64,000 nucleotides of DNA, taken from Crossiella equi (GTDB lineage: Bacteria > Actinomycetota > Actinomycetes > Mycobacteriales > Pseudonocardiaceae). The notes below the pieces were generated by a model. It made no database searches, was not told where the DNA came from, and was given only the letters and a program-made list of their open reading frames with translations. Below are positions 1 through 9,478 of this stretch, in pieces. Within the stretch, counting starts at the first letter, position 1. The number at the start of each line of letters is the position of its first letter. The position numbers were made by a program, and so were the translations under genes. The stretch is taken from positions 5,751,786-5,815,785 of the forward strand of contig NZ_JAGIOO010000001.1 in assembly GCF_017876755.1 (NCBI RefSeq). Direction: 5' to 3'.

Positions 1-19
1 TCGGTAGGGCAACAGAGTT

Positions 20-54
20 CCTCGGGAAATTCCCAATTCGGACGTGTCCCGAGG
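20..54 (-). terminator. Inverted repeat downstream of rmuC
   Basis: An 8-bp inverted repeat (CCTCGGGA at 20-27, TCCCGAGG at 47-54, 19-nt loop) lies just beyond the rmuC stop on the minus strand. It is a plausible rho-independent-like terminator without a clear U tract. Nothing else is recognisable in bases 1-59. Confidence 0.4.
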
Positions 55-59
55 CGTGG

Positions 60-1034
60 CTACGCATCCTGACCAGCTTCGACACCCGGGGTACCGGTGA
101 CCAGCTCGTCGGCGCGGCGGATCTCCGGCACCGGCGTGGGACTGGCCGAGGCGTCGGTCAGCGGCTGGGCCGCGCCGCGGAAGCTCTCCAGGGCGTCCAG
201 CTCGCGCCGCCGGGCGGAGAGGAAGCGCTGCAGGTGGGTGCTGGACAGGTTCAGCGCGTCCACCGCGCCGGTGGCCGCCCGGTGCGCCTTGGCCGCCTGC
301 GCGCGCACGGTCTCCACGTCGTGCGCCAGCGTGCGCTCGGTGGCGGCGAACAGGGCGGCCGAGGCCAGCACCGCGAAACCCGTTGGGCCGCACAGGAAGA
401 TCCGCCGGTCCAGCAGCCAGGGCAGCAGGTTCGGGTCGGTGTCCATGGCCGAGACCACGGCCGCGTCCGAGGGCACGAACATGATCGTGCCGTAGATGGC
501 GTCCGCCCAGCGCTGGTAGTTCTTGCCCGCCAGCTCGGCCGCGCGGGAGCGGATGTTGCGCACGTGCACGCGCAGCGCCTCGGCGCGTTCGACCGGGTCG
601 TCGGTCTCGGCCGCCTCCATCCACACCGCGAGGCTGGCCTTGCTGTCCACCGGCACCCGCCGCCCGCCGCTGACCGTCAGCAGCAGGTCCGGCTTGGCGC
701 CGCCGCCACCGGCCAGGTCGGTCTGCAACGAGAAGTGCAGGCCCTCGCGCAGGCCGAGCGCGCGGGCGGTCTCCACCAGCACCTGCTCGCCAAGTTCACC
801 CCTTCCAGTGACGGAGCTGAACGCCAGCTCCCACCGGTGCAGGGCCTTCTGGTGCTGGGCCGACCGCCCGCGCTCGGTCTCGACCATGGCGAGCGCGGCG
901 TCGGTGCGGCGAACGCTGTCCTGGTACACGCGCCACAGCAGCACCAGCGCGCCGATGAGCACGAGCGTCAGCACGACCAGGGCGGTGGTGATCACTTCGG
1001 TCACCACTCGATGATGGCCTACGTTGTTCGCCAT
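60..1034 (-). CDS. rmuC: RmuC-family DNA recombination protein
   Basis: RmuC-family protein of 324 aa, associated with limiting recombination at inverted repeats and structurally related to nucleases. A single N-terminal membrane helix (about residues 14-34, rich in V/L/I/A) is followed by a coiled-coil linker and the RmuC core. Visible core segments are KPDLLLTVSGGRRVPVDSKAS, NYQRWADAIYGTIMFVPSDAA and the FLCGPTGFAVLA block. The ATG at 1034 is chosen because AGGAG (plus 1040-1044) precedes it; an upstream in-frame start at 1073 lacks support. The start codon shares a CATG with the divergent sbcD start. Its neighbour is another nuclease system, so a repair role is likely; the substrate is not known from sequence. 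Confidence 0.85.
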   Translation of the reverse strand: MANNVGHHRVVTEVITTALVVLTLVLIGALVLLWRVYQDSVRRTDAALAMVETERGRSAQHQKALHRWELAFSSVTGRGELGEQVLVETARALGLREGLHFSLQTDLAGGGGAKPDLLLTVSGGRRVPVDSKASLAVWMEAAETDDPVERAEALRVHVRNIRSRAAELAGKNYQRWADAIYGTIMFVPSDAAVVSAMDTDPNLLPWLLDRRIFLCGPTGFAVLASAALFAATERTLAHDVETVRAQAAKAHRAATGAVDALNLSSTHLQRFLSARRRELDALESFRGAAQPLTDASASPTPVPEIRRADELVTGTPGVEAGQDA

Positions 1035-2178
1035 GCGGCTCCTGCACACCTCGGACTGGCACATCGGTCGCACCTTCCACGGCCGGGACCTGCTCGCCGA
1101 ACAGGAATCCGTGCTGACCGGCCTGGCCGACCTGGTGGTGGACCAGCGCGTGGACGCGGTGCTGGTGGCGGGCGACCTCTACGACCGCGCGGTGCCCTCG
1201 GCCGAGGCGGTGGAGACCTGCGTGCGGGTGCTGTCCGCGATTCGGGCAGCGGGCGCGGAGATCGTCATCATCAGCGGCAACCACGACTCCGCACAGCGCC
1301 TCGGCCAGTTCGGCGGCTTCGCCCGCGCGGGCGGCCTGCACCTGTGCACGCGCATCGCCACCCTGCACGAGCCGGTGCTGCTCAGCGACGCGCACGGCCC
1401 GGTCGCCTGTTACGGAATCCCTTACCTGGACCCGGATCCGGCGCTGCACGTGCTGGAGCTCACCGGCTGCCGCGGCCACGAGGTGGTGCTCACCGAGGCC
1501 ATGCGCCGGGTGCGTGAGGACCTGGCCGGACGGGGTGCGGGCGTGCGCTCGGTGGTGCTGGCGCACGCGTTCGTGGTGGGCGGCGAGGCCTCGGAGTCCG
1601 AGCGGCGCATCACCGTCGGCGGGGTGGAGCACGTCCCGGGCGGCACCTTCGACGGCGTGGACTACGTGGCGCTGGGCCACCTGCACGGCCCGCAGGTGCT
1701 GGCCGAGCACCTGCGCTACTCGGGCAGCCCGATCGCCTACTCCTTCTCCGAGGCCCGCCACCACAAGGCGGTCTGGCTGGTCGAGTTGGACGAGCGCGGC
1801 CTGGCCGGGGTGGAGCGCGTGGCGCTGCCGGTGCCGCGCAGGCTGGCCACGGTCACCGGGCGGCTGGAGGACCTGCTCGCGGAAACCGACTACGCCGAGC
1901 TCGAGGACTGCTACCTCTCGGCCACCCTCACCGACCCGGTCCGGCCGCTGGAGGCCATGCGCCGCCTGCAGGCCCGGTTCCCGTACGCGGTGCACCTGGA
2001 CTTCCGGCCGGACGGTGGCCGGGACACCGTGCTGCGCTACGCCCAGGCCGTGCGCGGGCGCACCGACGAGCAGATCGCGGAGAAGTTCGTGGACGACTGC
2101 CGGGGCGCGCCCCCGACGCCCCGGGAGGCCGGGCTGCTGACCGCGGCGATCGAGCACACGCGGAGGGGCGAGGCGTGA
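1033..2178 (+). CDS. sbcD: Exonuclease SbcCD, nuclease subunit D
   Basis: Mn-dependent metallophosphoesterase subunit (381 aa) of the SbcCD (Mre11-Rad50-like) complex, which cleaves hairpins and processes double-strand ends. The phosphoesterase motifs occur in order: DWHIG near residue 8, GDLYDR near 50, GNHDS near 80, LAHAFVVGGE, and ALGHLHGPQ. The ATG at 1033 is preceded by TACGTT at 1020-1025 and 7 nt, so a leaderless mRNA is likely; a TTG nine bases upstream is less plausible. It overlaps sbcC by 4 nt (GTGA), indicating translational coupling. Confidence 0.95.
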   Translation: MRLLHTSDWHIGRTFHGRDLLAEQESVLTGLADLVVDQRVDAVLVAGDLYDRAVPSAEAVETCVRVLSAIRAAGAEIVIISGNHDSAQRLGQFGGFARAGGLHLCTRIATLHEPVLLSDAHGPVACYGIPYLDPDPALHVLELTGCRGHEVVLTEAMRRVREDLAGRGAGVRSVVLAHAFVVGGEASESERRITVGGVEHVPGGTFDGVDYVALGHLHGPQVLAEHLRYSGSPIAYSFSEARHHKAVWLVELDERGLAGVERVALPVPRRLATVTGRLEDLLAETDYAELEDCYLSATLTDPVRPLEAMRRLQARFPYAVHLDFRPDGGRDTVLRYAQAVRGRTDEQIAEKFVDDCRGAPPTPREAGLLTAAIEHTRRGEA

Positions 2179-5117
2179 GGCTGCACGTGCTGGAGGTCGA
2201 GGCGTTCGGGCCGTACCCGACGCGGGAGACCGTCGACTTCAACGCGCTCGGCATCGACGGGCTGTTCCTGCTGCACGGGGACACCGGTGCGGGCAAGACC
2301 ACGCTGCTGGACGCGGTGGCCTTCGCGCTGTTCGGCACCGTGCCGGGCGCGCGGGCCGACGCCAAGCGGCTGCGCTGCGACTACGCCGACCCGTCTGCAC
2401 CGACCGAGGTCGCGCTGGAGCTGACCGTGCAGGGGCACCAGCTGCGCATCGTGCGCTCGCCGGAGTACTGGCGGCCCAAGACCCGCGGCACCGGCGTGAC
2501 CAAGCAGAACGCCAAGGCCTCGCTGACCTGGCTCGACGAGGCGCCGCCCGGGCTGCCCGCCGAGGGGCTGTCCCGCATCGACGAGATCGCGCGCACGGTG
2601 GAACGGCTGGTCGGCATGACCGCCGACCAGTTCTTCCAGGTGGTGCTGCTGCCGCAGGGCGAGTTCGCGCGGTTCCTGCGCTCGGAGACCGACGAGCGGC
2701 AGAAGCTGCTGGAGAAGCTGTTCGGTACCGAACGGTTCGGCCGCATCGAGTTCTGGTTCTCCGACCGCCGCCGCGAGGCCGAGCGCGAGCTGACCGCCCG
2801 GCAGCAGGACACCCGGGAGCTGATGGCCCGTCTCGCACAGGCCGCGGGCACTGACCCGGGCGAGGATGAGCTGGCCTGGCTGGACGAGGTGGCCGCGCAG
2901 GTCACCGCCGAGGTCGGGCGCACCGCCGAGGCCGAGCGCGCCGCGCACGAACGCCAGGACGGCGCGGACAAGGCGCTGGCCGAGGCCCGGGCGGCGGCCG
3001 AACGCGTGCGCCGGGTGGTGCGGGCAGGTCAGGACCTCGCCGAGGTCGAGGCGGCCGCGGACAAGCGCGCGCGGTGGGCACGCGAGCTGGCGGAGGCCCG
3101 GCGCGCGGTGCCCGTGCAGGCCGCGCACCGGCTGCTGAGCCGCACCGAGGCCGAGCTGGCCAAGGCCCAGCAGGCGAGCGCGCGGGCCGAGTCCGGTGTG
3201 GACAAGTCTATTGTGGACAGTGAGGTGGTCGCGTTGCGCGCGCTCGCGGCCGGGCACCGGGAGACCGCGGGCGAGCTGGCCGGGCTGGTGGCCGAGGCCA
3301 GACAGCAGGAGACCGACCGGCAGCGCCTGACCCGGCTGGCCGCCGACGCCGAGTCCGCCCGGCAGCGCGGCGGGCAGCTGGAGACCGCGCTCGGCGCCGT
3401 GCCGCAGCGGCTCGCCGACGCGCGCACCGCCCTGGAGGAGGCCAGGACCGCCGCGGGCCGCCTGGAACCGCTGCGGGCCCGGCGGGACGAGCTGGGCGAG
3501 CTGCTCGCCGACGCCCGGCGCCTGCCCGCCGCGCGCACGGTCGTGGAGAAGGCCGCCGACGAGCACCGCCGGGCCGTGGACGAGCACCAGGAAGCCCGGG
3601 ACCGGCGGCAGGAGCTGCGGCAGCGGCGCCTGGACGGCATGGCCGCCGAGCTGGCCGAGGGCCTGGCCGAGGGGCAGGCCTGCCCGGTGTGCGGCGGTAC
3701 CGAGCACCCGGCCCCGGCCGGGGCGGTCGAGGGACGGGTGCGGGCCGAGGACGAGCGGGCCGCCGAGGTCGCCGAGTCCCGCACCGCGCAGCGGCGCGAG
3801 CAGACCCAGGAGGCCTTCCAAAAGGCCGAGCGGGACCTGCTGGTGCTGGAGGAACGCCTTGGCGCACAAGACGTCTCCGCCCTGGAGGCGGCACTGGCCG
3901 AGGCCGAGGCGGAGCTGCGGGCGGTCACCGCCGAGGGGGCGACCGTGCCCGCGCGCACGAAGACCGTGGCCGAGCTGGAGTCCGAGGCGGAGCGGTTGCG
4001 CGAGCAGCTGGCCGCCACCGGGCGCGCGGTGACCTCGGCCGAGACCGAGCACGGCACGCTGTCGGCCACCGTCTCGGCGCGGGCCGACCGCCTGGACGCC
4101 GCGCGCGACGGCCACCCGGACGTCGCCGCCCGGCGCGCGCACCTGCTCGCCTTCGCCACCGCCGTGGAGACCCTCGCCCAGGCCCGGCTCACCGTCGCCG
4201 AGTGCACCCGCCGGGCCGAGGAGCAGCGGCAGGAGCTGGCGGAAAGCGTCACCGCCGCCGGGTTCCCGGACGTGGCCACCGCGCTGGCCGCGGTGCGCCC
4301 CGAGGACAAGTTCGACGAGGTGGAACGGCGTCTCCAGGACTACCGCGACCGCGAGGCCGCCGCCCGTGCCGTGCTCGCCGAGCTGGCCGGGGTCAACCCG
4401 GACACCCAGGTCGACCTGGCCGGCCCGGAGCAGGCCGCGCGCGAGGCCCGGCAGGCCGCCGAGCAGGCCGTCGCCCTGGCCCGGGCCGCGGCCACCCGCG
4501 AGCAGCAGGTGACCGCGCTGGCGGGCCGGGTGCGCGGGGCGCTGGCCGAGCTGGCGCCGGTGCGGGAGGAGTTCGCCGAGCTGAGCGCGCTGACCGACGT
4601 GGTCAACGGGCGCGGGCAGAACAGCCGCCGCATGTCACTGCGCTCGTACGTGCTGGCCGCGCGGCTGGAGGAGGTCGCCGAGGCGGCCACGCACCGGCTG
4701 CGGCGGATGAGCCAGGGCCGCTACTCGTTCGTGCACAGCGACGAGGCCGGACCGCGCGGGCTGCGCGGCGGCCTCGGGCTGGACGTGCTCGACGACTACT
4801 CCGGCCAGCGCCGTCCCGCCAAGACCCTCTCCGGCGGCGAGTCCTTCCTGGCCTCGCTGTCGCTGGCGCTGGGTCTGGCCGACGTGGTGGCGGCCGAGAC
4901 CGGGGGCGCGGTGCTGGACACGCTGTTCGTGGACGAGGGCTTCGGCACGCTGGACGCGGACACGCTCGACCTGGTCATGGACACCCTGGACGAGCTGCGG
5001 GCCGGCGGGCGCGTGGTCGGCCTGGTCTCGCACGTGGAGGAGCTGCGCACCCGGATCCCGACCAGGCTCCGGGTGCGCAAGGCCCGCACCGGGTCCACGC
5101 TGGAGATCACGGTGTGA
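2175..5117 (+). CDS. sbcC: Exonuclease SbcCD, ATPase subunit C
   Basis: Rad50-like SMC ATPase of 980 aa that partners SbcD. Walker A GDTGAGKT lies at residues 35-42. Two long Ala/Glu/Arg-rich coiled coils flank a zinc hook, CPVC at residues 503-506. The C-terminal lobe carries the signature TLSGGESFLASLSLALGLAD and Walker B TLFVDEGFGTLD. Length is near the family norm. The GTG start overlaps the sbcD stop by 4 nt. The stop region overlaps the convergent hydrolase gene by 11 nt. A short AT-rich patch at 3206-3218 (Ser-Ile-Val-Asp codons) carries an iterated 13-mer variant. Confidence 0.95.
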   Translation: MRLHVLEVEAFGPYPTRETVDFNALGIDGLFLLHGDTGAGKTTLLDAVAFALFGTVPGARADAKRLRCDYADPSAPTEVALELTVQGHQLRIVRSPEYWRPKTRGTGVTKQNAKASLTWLDEAPPGLPAEGLSRIDEIARTVERLVGMTADQFFQVVLLPQGEFARFLRSETDERQKLLEKLFGTERFGRIEFWFSDRRREAERELTARQQDTRELMARLAQAAGTDPGEDELAWLDEVAAQVTAEVGRTAEAERAAHERQDGADKALAEARAAAERVRRVVRAGQDLAEVEAAADKRARWARELAEARRAVPVQAAHRLLSRTEAELAKAQQASARAESGVDKSIVDSEVVALRALAAGHRETAGELAGLVAEARQQETDRQRLTRLAADAESARQRGGQLETALGAVPQRLADARTALEEARTAAGRLEPLRARRDELGELLADARRLPAARTVVEKAADEHRRAVDEHQEARDRRQELRQRRLDGMAAELAEGLAEGQACPVCGGTEHPAPAGAVEGRVRAEDERAAEVAESRTAQRREQTQEAFQKAERDLLVLEERLGAQDVSALEAALAEAEAELRAVTAEGATVPARTKTVAELESEAERLREQLAATGRAVTSAETEHGTLSATVSARADRLDAARDGHPDVAARRAHLLAFATAVETLAQARLTVAECTRRAEEQRQELAESVTAAGFPDVATALAAVRPEDKFDEVERRLQDYRDREAAARAVLAELAGVNPDTQVDLAGPEQAAREARQAAEQAVALARAAATREQQVTALAGRVRGALAELAPVREEFAELSALTDVVNGRGQNSRRMSLRSYVLAARLEEVAEAATHRLRRMSQGRYSFVHSDEAGPRGLRGGLGLDVLDDYSGQRRPAKTLSGGESFLASLSLALGLADVVAAETGGAVLDTLFVDEGFGTLDADTLDLVMDTLDELRAGGRVVGLVSHVEELRTRIPTRLRVRKARTGSTLEITV

Positions 5118-5859
5118 GGAAGCCCAGGAGCTCCTTGAGCAGGGGGAGCCCCGCCTCGGTGAACACGTTGTGCCCGGCCGGTACCTCGACCAGCGTGGCG
5201 TCCGGGATGCCGTCGGCGAGGGCGTGGGAGAAGTACGGCGGGGTCAGCCGGTCCTGCGCGGTGGCCACGACCAGGGTGGGCACGGTGACCTGAGGCAGTA
5301 GTGGGCGCACGTCCACGCGGCTGACCAGGTCGAGCTGGTCGTCGACGCCGGGAGCCAGGGAGGCCGCGACCAGGCGGGCCAGGTCGTCGTCCGGTTCGGG
5401 CTGGTCCTCGCCGGAAGCCATGAGCAGTGAGAAGTGGCCCAGGTGCACCGGGTCCGCGGCGAGCAGCGCGCGCCAGGTGCGCACCGCTTGGCGCAGCCAC
5501 GGGTCGGCGTGCGTCAGGCCCGCGATCAGGGCCAGGCTCCGGACCCGGTCCGGGTGGCGGGTGGCGGCGGTGGTGGCCACGGCGGTGCCCAGGGAGTAGC
5601 CCGCGATGGCGAACTCCGCCAGCCCGGCGCCGACCGCGGTGGCCACCAGGTCGTCGGCCAGCCGGTCGAGCTGGAGGGGTTCGGTGGTCCGGGGGTTGCT
5701 GCCCGAGCCGGGGTAGTCCGGGGCCACGACGGTGAAGTGCTCGGCGAGGCCGTCCAGGATCGGCGTCCAGTTCGCCGCCGCGCCGCCGCCCGCGCCGTGG
5801 GCGAGCAGCAGGCCGGGGCCGGAGCCCCTGAGCAGGTAGGGGAGTGGTGTGTCAGCCAT
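5107..5859 (-). CDS. Alpha/beta hydrolase
   Basis: Cytoplasmic alpha/beta-hydrolase fold protein of 250 aa. The oxyanion segment LLLAHGAGGGAAANW is near residues 18-32, the nucleophile elbow GYSLG near 94, the acid Asp in VVATAQDRLTP, and the catalytic His in VPAGHNVF near the C-terminus, so all triad residues are present. There is no signal peptide. The substrate cannot be assigned; the form resembles small esterase or C-C hydrolase members. It converges on sbcC with an 11-nt overlap and diverges from the ada-alkA gene. Confidence 0.8.
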   Translation of the reverse strand: MADTPLPYLLRGSGPGLLLAHGAGGGAAANWTPILDGLAEHFTVVAPDYPGSGSNPRTTEPLQLDRLADDLVATAVGAGLAEFAIAGYSLGTAVATTAATRHPDRVRSLALIAGLTHADPWLRQAVRTWRALLAADPVHLGHFSLLMASGEDQPEPDDDLARLVAASLAPGVDDQLDLVSRVDVRPLLPQVTVPTLVVATAQDRLTPPYFSHALADGIPDATLVEVPAGHNVFTEAGLPLLKELLGFLTP

Positions 5860-5977
5860 GGCTCCACGGTGGGCGTTGACACTGGTGTCAAGGTCAAGGC
5901 GGAGTGCCCGGGATCACGTGAGCGTGGTGTCCGATTCCCGCCAGCGCGGGTGCGTTCGCGCTGGCAGGATCGGTGCC

Positions 5978-7324
5978 ATGCTCCTCGATCCGGAACGCGC
6001 CCACCGCATCGTCGCCGCCCGCGACGCCCGGTTCGACGGCTGCTTCTTCTTCGCCGTGCGGACCACCGGCATCTACTGCCGACCCTCGTGCCCGGCGGTC
6101 ACGCCCAAGCGGCAGAACGTGGAGTTCCACCCGACCGCCGCGTCCGCGCAGGCCGCCGGGTTCCGCGCCTGCCGCCGCTGCCTGCCGGACGCGGTGCCCG
6201 GCTCCCCGGAGTGGGACCTGCGCGCCGACCTGGCCGCGCGGGCCATGCGGCTGATCACCGACGGTGTGGTCGAGCGGGAGGGGGTGTCCGGGCTGGCCGC
6301 GCGCCTGGGGTACTCCGAGCGGCACCTGTCCCGGGTGCTCGCCGCCGAGCTGGGCGCCGGTCCGCTGGCCCTGGCCCGTGCCCACCGGGCGCACTCCGCG
6401 CGGCTGCTGATCGAGACCACCGAGCTGGGCTTCGCCGAGGTCGCCTTCGCCGCCGGGTTCGCCAGCGTGCGGCAGTTCAACGACACCATCCGCGCGGTGT
6501 TCGCGGTGACCCCCACCGCGCTGCGCGCCGGTTCGGCCCGGTGCCGCGTGCACACGCCGGGCGTGCTGCACCTGCGGCTGCCGTTCCGGCCGCCGCTGGA
6601 CGCGGCCGGTCTGCTGGCCTCGCTCGCGGCCTCGGCGGTGCCCGGGGTGGAGCACGTGACGGCGGAGCGGTACGGGCGCACGCTGCGGCTGGCCCACGGC
6701 GTGGCCACGGTCTGGCTGACCCCCGGACCGGGGCACGTGGCCTGCGAGCTGCGGCTGTCCGACCTGCGGGACCTGGGCAGCGCGGTGGCCCGGCTGCGGC
6801 GCCTGCTCGACCTGGACGCCGACCCGCAGGCGGTGGACGGGCTGCTGGGCACGGACCCGCTGCTGGCCCCGCTGGTCGCGGCGGCGCCGGGCCTGCGCGT
6901 CCCGGGCAGCGTGGACGGGGCGGAGACCGTGCTGCGGGCGCTGGCCGCACCGCTGCCGCCGGGCGAGCCGCTGTCCACTCCGGACGGTCCGCTGACCGCG
7001 CTGTTCCCGACCCCGGCGGAGGTCGCGGCCGTCGCGCCGGGCCCCGTGCGGGAGGTGGCGCTGGCGCTGGCCGACGGCACGCTGTCGGTGCACGCGGGCC
7101 GGGACGCGGCCGAGCTGACCGCGGACCTGCTCGCCTACCCGGCGGTCAGCCCCGCGCTGGCCGACCTGGTGGTGACCAGGGTGCTGGGCGCCCCGGACGT
7201 CTGGCGGGTGCCGGACCCCGCGCTGACCACCCGCTCCCGAGCCTGGCGGCCCTGGCGCTCCTACGCCACCGCCCACCTGCTGCGCGCCCAGGGCGCGTCG
7301 AACGCTGACAGGAGAACCGCATGA
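5978..7324 (+). CDS. Ada/AlkA fusion: methylphosphotriester sensor and AraC regulator with an eroded glycosylase domain
   Basis: 448-aa fusion of an Ada N-terminal domain, AraC helix-turn-helix and AlkA-like C-terminus. The Ada zinc cluster is intact: C34, C38, C65 and C68 with Ada-like spacing (GIYCRPSC ... ACRRC). The AraC part (about residues 90-190) includes YSERHLSRVLAAELGAGP and GFASVRQFNDTIR. The AlkA N-domain follows. The glycosylase part appears degenerate: the usual GQQVS-type helix after the ETVLRALA segment is missing and the LPGIGPWTA hairpin reads YPAVSPALA, although VPDPALTT may keep the catalytic Asp and WRPWRSYA is intact. The ATG at 5978 starts exactly at the conserved domain. 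ATGA coupling to ogt suggests an alkylation-response regulator of its own operon; glycosylase activity is doubtful. Confidence 0.85.
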   Translation: MLLDPERAHRIVAARDARFDGCFFFAVRTTGIYCRPSCPAVTPKRQNVEFHPTAASAQAAGFRACRRCLPDAVPGSPEWDLRADLAARAMRLITDGVVEREGVSGLAARLGYSERHLSRVLAAELGAGPLALARAHRAHSARLLIETTELGFAEVAFAAGFASVRQFNDTIRAVFAVTPTALRAGSARCRVHTPGVLHLRLPFRPPLDAAGLLASLAASAVPGVEHVTAERYGRTLRLAHGVATVWLTPGPGHVACELRLSDLRDLGSAVARLRRLLDLDADPQAVDGLLGTDPLLAPLVAAAPGLRVPGSVDGAETVLRALAAPLPPGEPLSTPDGPLTALFPTPAEVAAVAPGPVREVALALADGTLSVHAGRDAAELTADLLAYPAVSPALADLVVTRVLGAPDVWRVPDPALTTRSRAWRPWRSYATAHLLRAQGASNADRRTA

Positions 7325-7821
7325 GCACCGCATCCGTGTCCACAGTGGACACCGAAGCCGGTCCCTTCACCACCGTGCTCGCCGAGGACGGCGCCGTCCT
7401 GGCCTCGGGCTGGACCGCCGACCCGAACCTGCTGCACCCGCTCATCCACCAGTCCATCCGCCCGGCCACCCTGACCGAACGCCCGGACCTGGGCGAGGTG
7501 ACCAAGGCGGTGCTGGCCTACCACGAGGGCGACCTGGCCGCGGTCGAGTCCATCCCGGTCCGCCAGCGCGGCGGTGAGTTCATGGAACAGGCGTGGCGCG
7601 TCCTGCGCACGGTCCCGGCTGGCCACCCGGTCAGCTACGCGGAGTACGCGGCCCTGGCCGGCCGGCCGGCCGCCGTGCGCGCCGCCGCCACGGCCTGCGC
7701 CCGCAACCCGGCCGCCCTGTTCGTCCCGTGCCACCGCGTCCTCCGCACCGGCGGCGCCCTGGGCGGCTTCCGCTGGGGCGCGCCGGTCAAGACGTGGCTG
7801 CTGGCGCACGAGTCGAGCTGA
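7321..7821 (+). CDS. ogt: Methylated-DNA--protein-cysteine methyltransferase
   Basis: Suicide repair protein (166 aa) that transfers O6-alkyl groups from guanine to its own cysteine. The active site PCHRVLR has C137, followed by the GGFRWG loop; the DNA-binding helix region HPVSYAEYAALAGRPAAVRA precedes it. The ATG overlaps the ada-alkA stop by 4 nt, so the direct-reversal enzyme is co-translated with the alkylation sensor. A perfect palindrome GTCCACAGTGGAC sits at 7338-7350 inside the coding region. Confidence 0.93.
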   Translation: MSTASVSTVDTEAGPFTTVLAEDGAVLASGWTADPNLLHPLIHQSIRPATLTERPDLGEVTKAVLAYHEGDLAAVESIPVRQRGGEFMEQAWRVLRTVPAGHPVSYAEYAALAGRPAAVRAAATACARNPAALFVPCHRVLRTGGALGGFRWGAPVKTWLLAHESS

Positions 7822-7873
7822 CCCGGACGGCCCTGGTCGGGGCCCCGGTGCGAGGCCGTTAGACTGGCCGGTC

Positions 7874-8953
<1,080 letters not shown>

Positions 8954-8998
8954 TGGCACAAGGGTTTCAGGCAAATGTGAAACCCGTTCAGCAGCCTG

Positions 8999-9042
8999 GG
9001 AAACCCCCATGCGCTTCGAGCAGAAGCGATCACTGGGGGTTT
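8999..9042 (+). terminator. Two-part hairpin between ychF and a secreted-protein gene
   Basis: An outer stem pairs AAACCCCCA (9001-9009) with TGGGGGTTT (9034-9042). An inner stem pairs CGCTTC (9012-9017) with GAAGCG (9023-9028) over a 5-nt loop. It ends in TTTTT and follows ychF, so it can act as an intrinsic terminator. Its 3' arm contains the only G-rich stretch in front of the next ATG (9047), so it may also mask that ribosome-binding site. Confidence 0.7.
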
Positions 9043-9046
9043 TTCC

Positions 9047-9415
9047 ATGAAGAAGGCAAAGGCCATCGCAGGTGCGGCCATCGCGGCCAGCCTGATGGTG
9101 CTCGCACCGGCGTCCGCCTACGCGGGGCAGAACTCGGCCCAGCTGACCTGCCACGTCACCCAGGGCGACTGGGGCATGTGGTGCGAGAACATGGCCAACA
9201 TCCCGGCCTACCAGCACCGCAACTTCAACTCGGCGATCGTCGGCCGGGTCAAGACGACCACCAGCTACTTCGCCTGCTGGGGCCGTGGCGAACAGAACGG
9301 CCGCAACAGCATCTGGTACTGGGCGCAGACCGACGACACCGGCGCCTGGGGCAATGTCGCCAGTGTCCACGTCAAGACCCCGCAGGACCCGATGTCGCAG
9401 ATGCGGCAGTGCTGA
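9047..9415 (+). CDS. Small secreted protein of unknown function
   Basis: 122-aa preprotein. A classical Sec signal peptide (KK at residues 2-3, hydrophobic AIAGAAIAASLMVLAPASA, cleavage probably after ASA or AYA near residue 26) precedes a compact domain rich in W, N and T. Mature-part cysteines occur in LTCHV, MWCEN, FACWG and the C-terminal QC, so two disulfides are possible. I do not recognise a family. The start is fixed by the signal peptide. The gene begins 5 nt after a terminator-like hairpin and is followed by its own inverted repeat, so it is probably monocistronic. Confidence 0.75.
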   Translation: MKKAKAIAGAAIAASLMVLAPASAYAGQNSAQLTCHVTQGDWGMWCENMANIPAYQHRNFNSAIVGRVKTTTSYFACWGRGEQNGRNSIWYWAQTDDTGAWGNVASVHVKTPQDPMSQMRQC

Positions 9416-9439
9416 ACAGCCACAACGGCTGGACGACCC

Positions 9440-9478
9440 GAGGGTCACGTCATCGGCAACGTCGGTGGCGTGACCCTC
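9440..9478 (+). terminator. Terminator-like inverted repeat after the secreted-protein gene
   Basis: A perfect 10-bp stem (GAGGGTCACG at 9440-9449, CGTGACCCTC at 9469-9478) with a 19-nt loop lies 24 nt after the preceding stop codon. There is no long U tract. Confidence 0.55.

Noticed and set aside
60-1073. RmuC start 39 nt upstream
   Set aside because: It would add a non-hydrophobic Cys/Arg leader inside sbcD and lacks a ribosome site; ATG at 1034 has AGGAG.
2037-4142. 701-codon minus-strand open frame antisense to sbcC
   Set aside because: It is an antisense shadow of a GC-rich coiled-coil gene; the translation is rich in Gly/Leu/Arg/Gln without a known fold, and sbcC is complete on the other strand.
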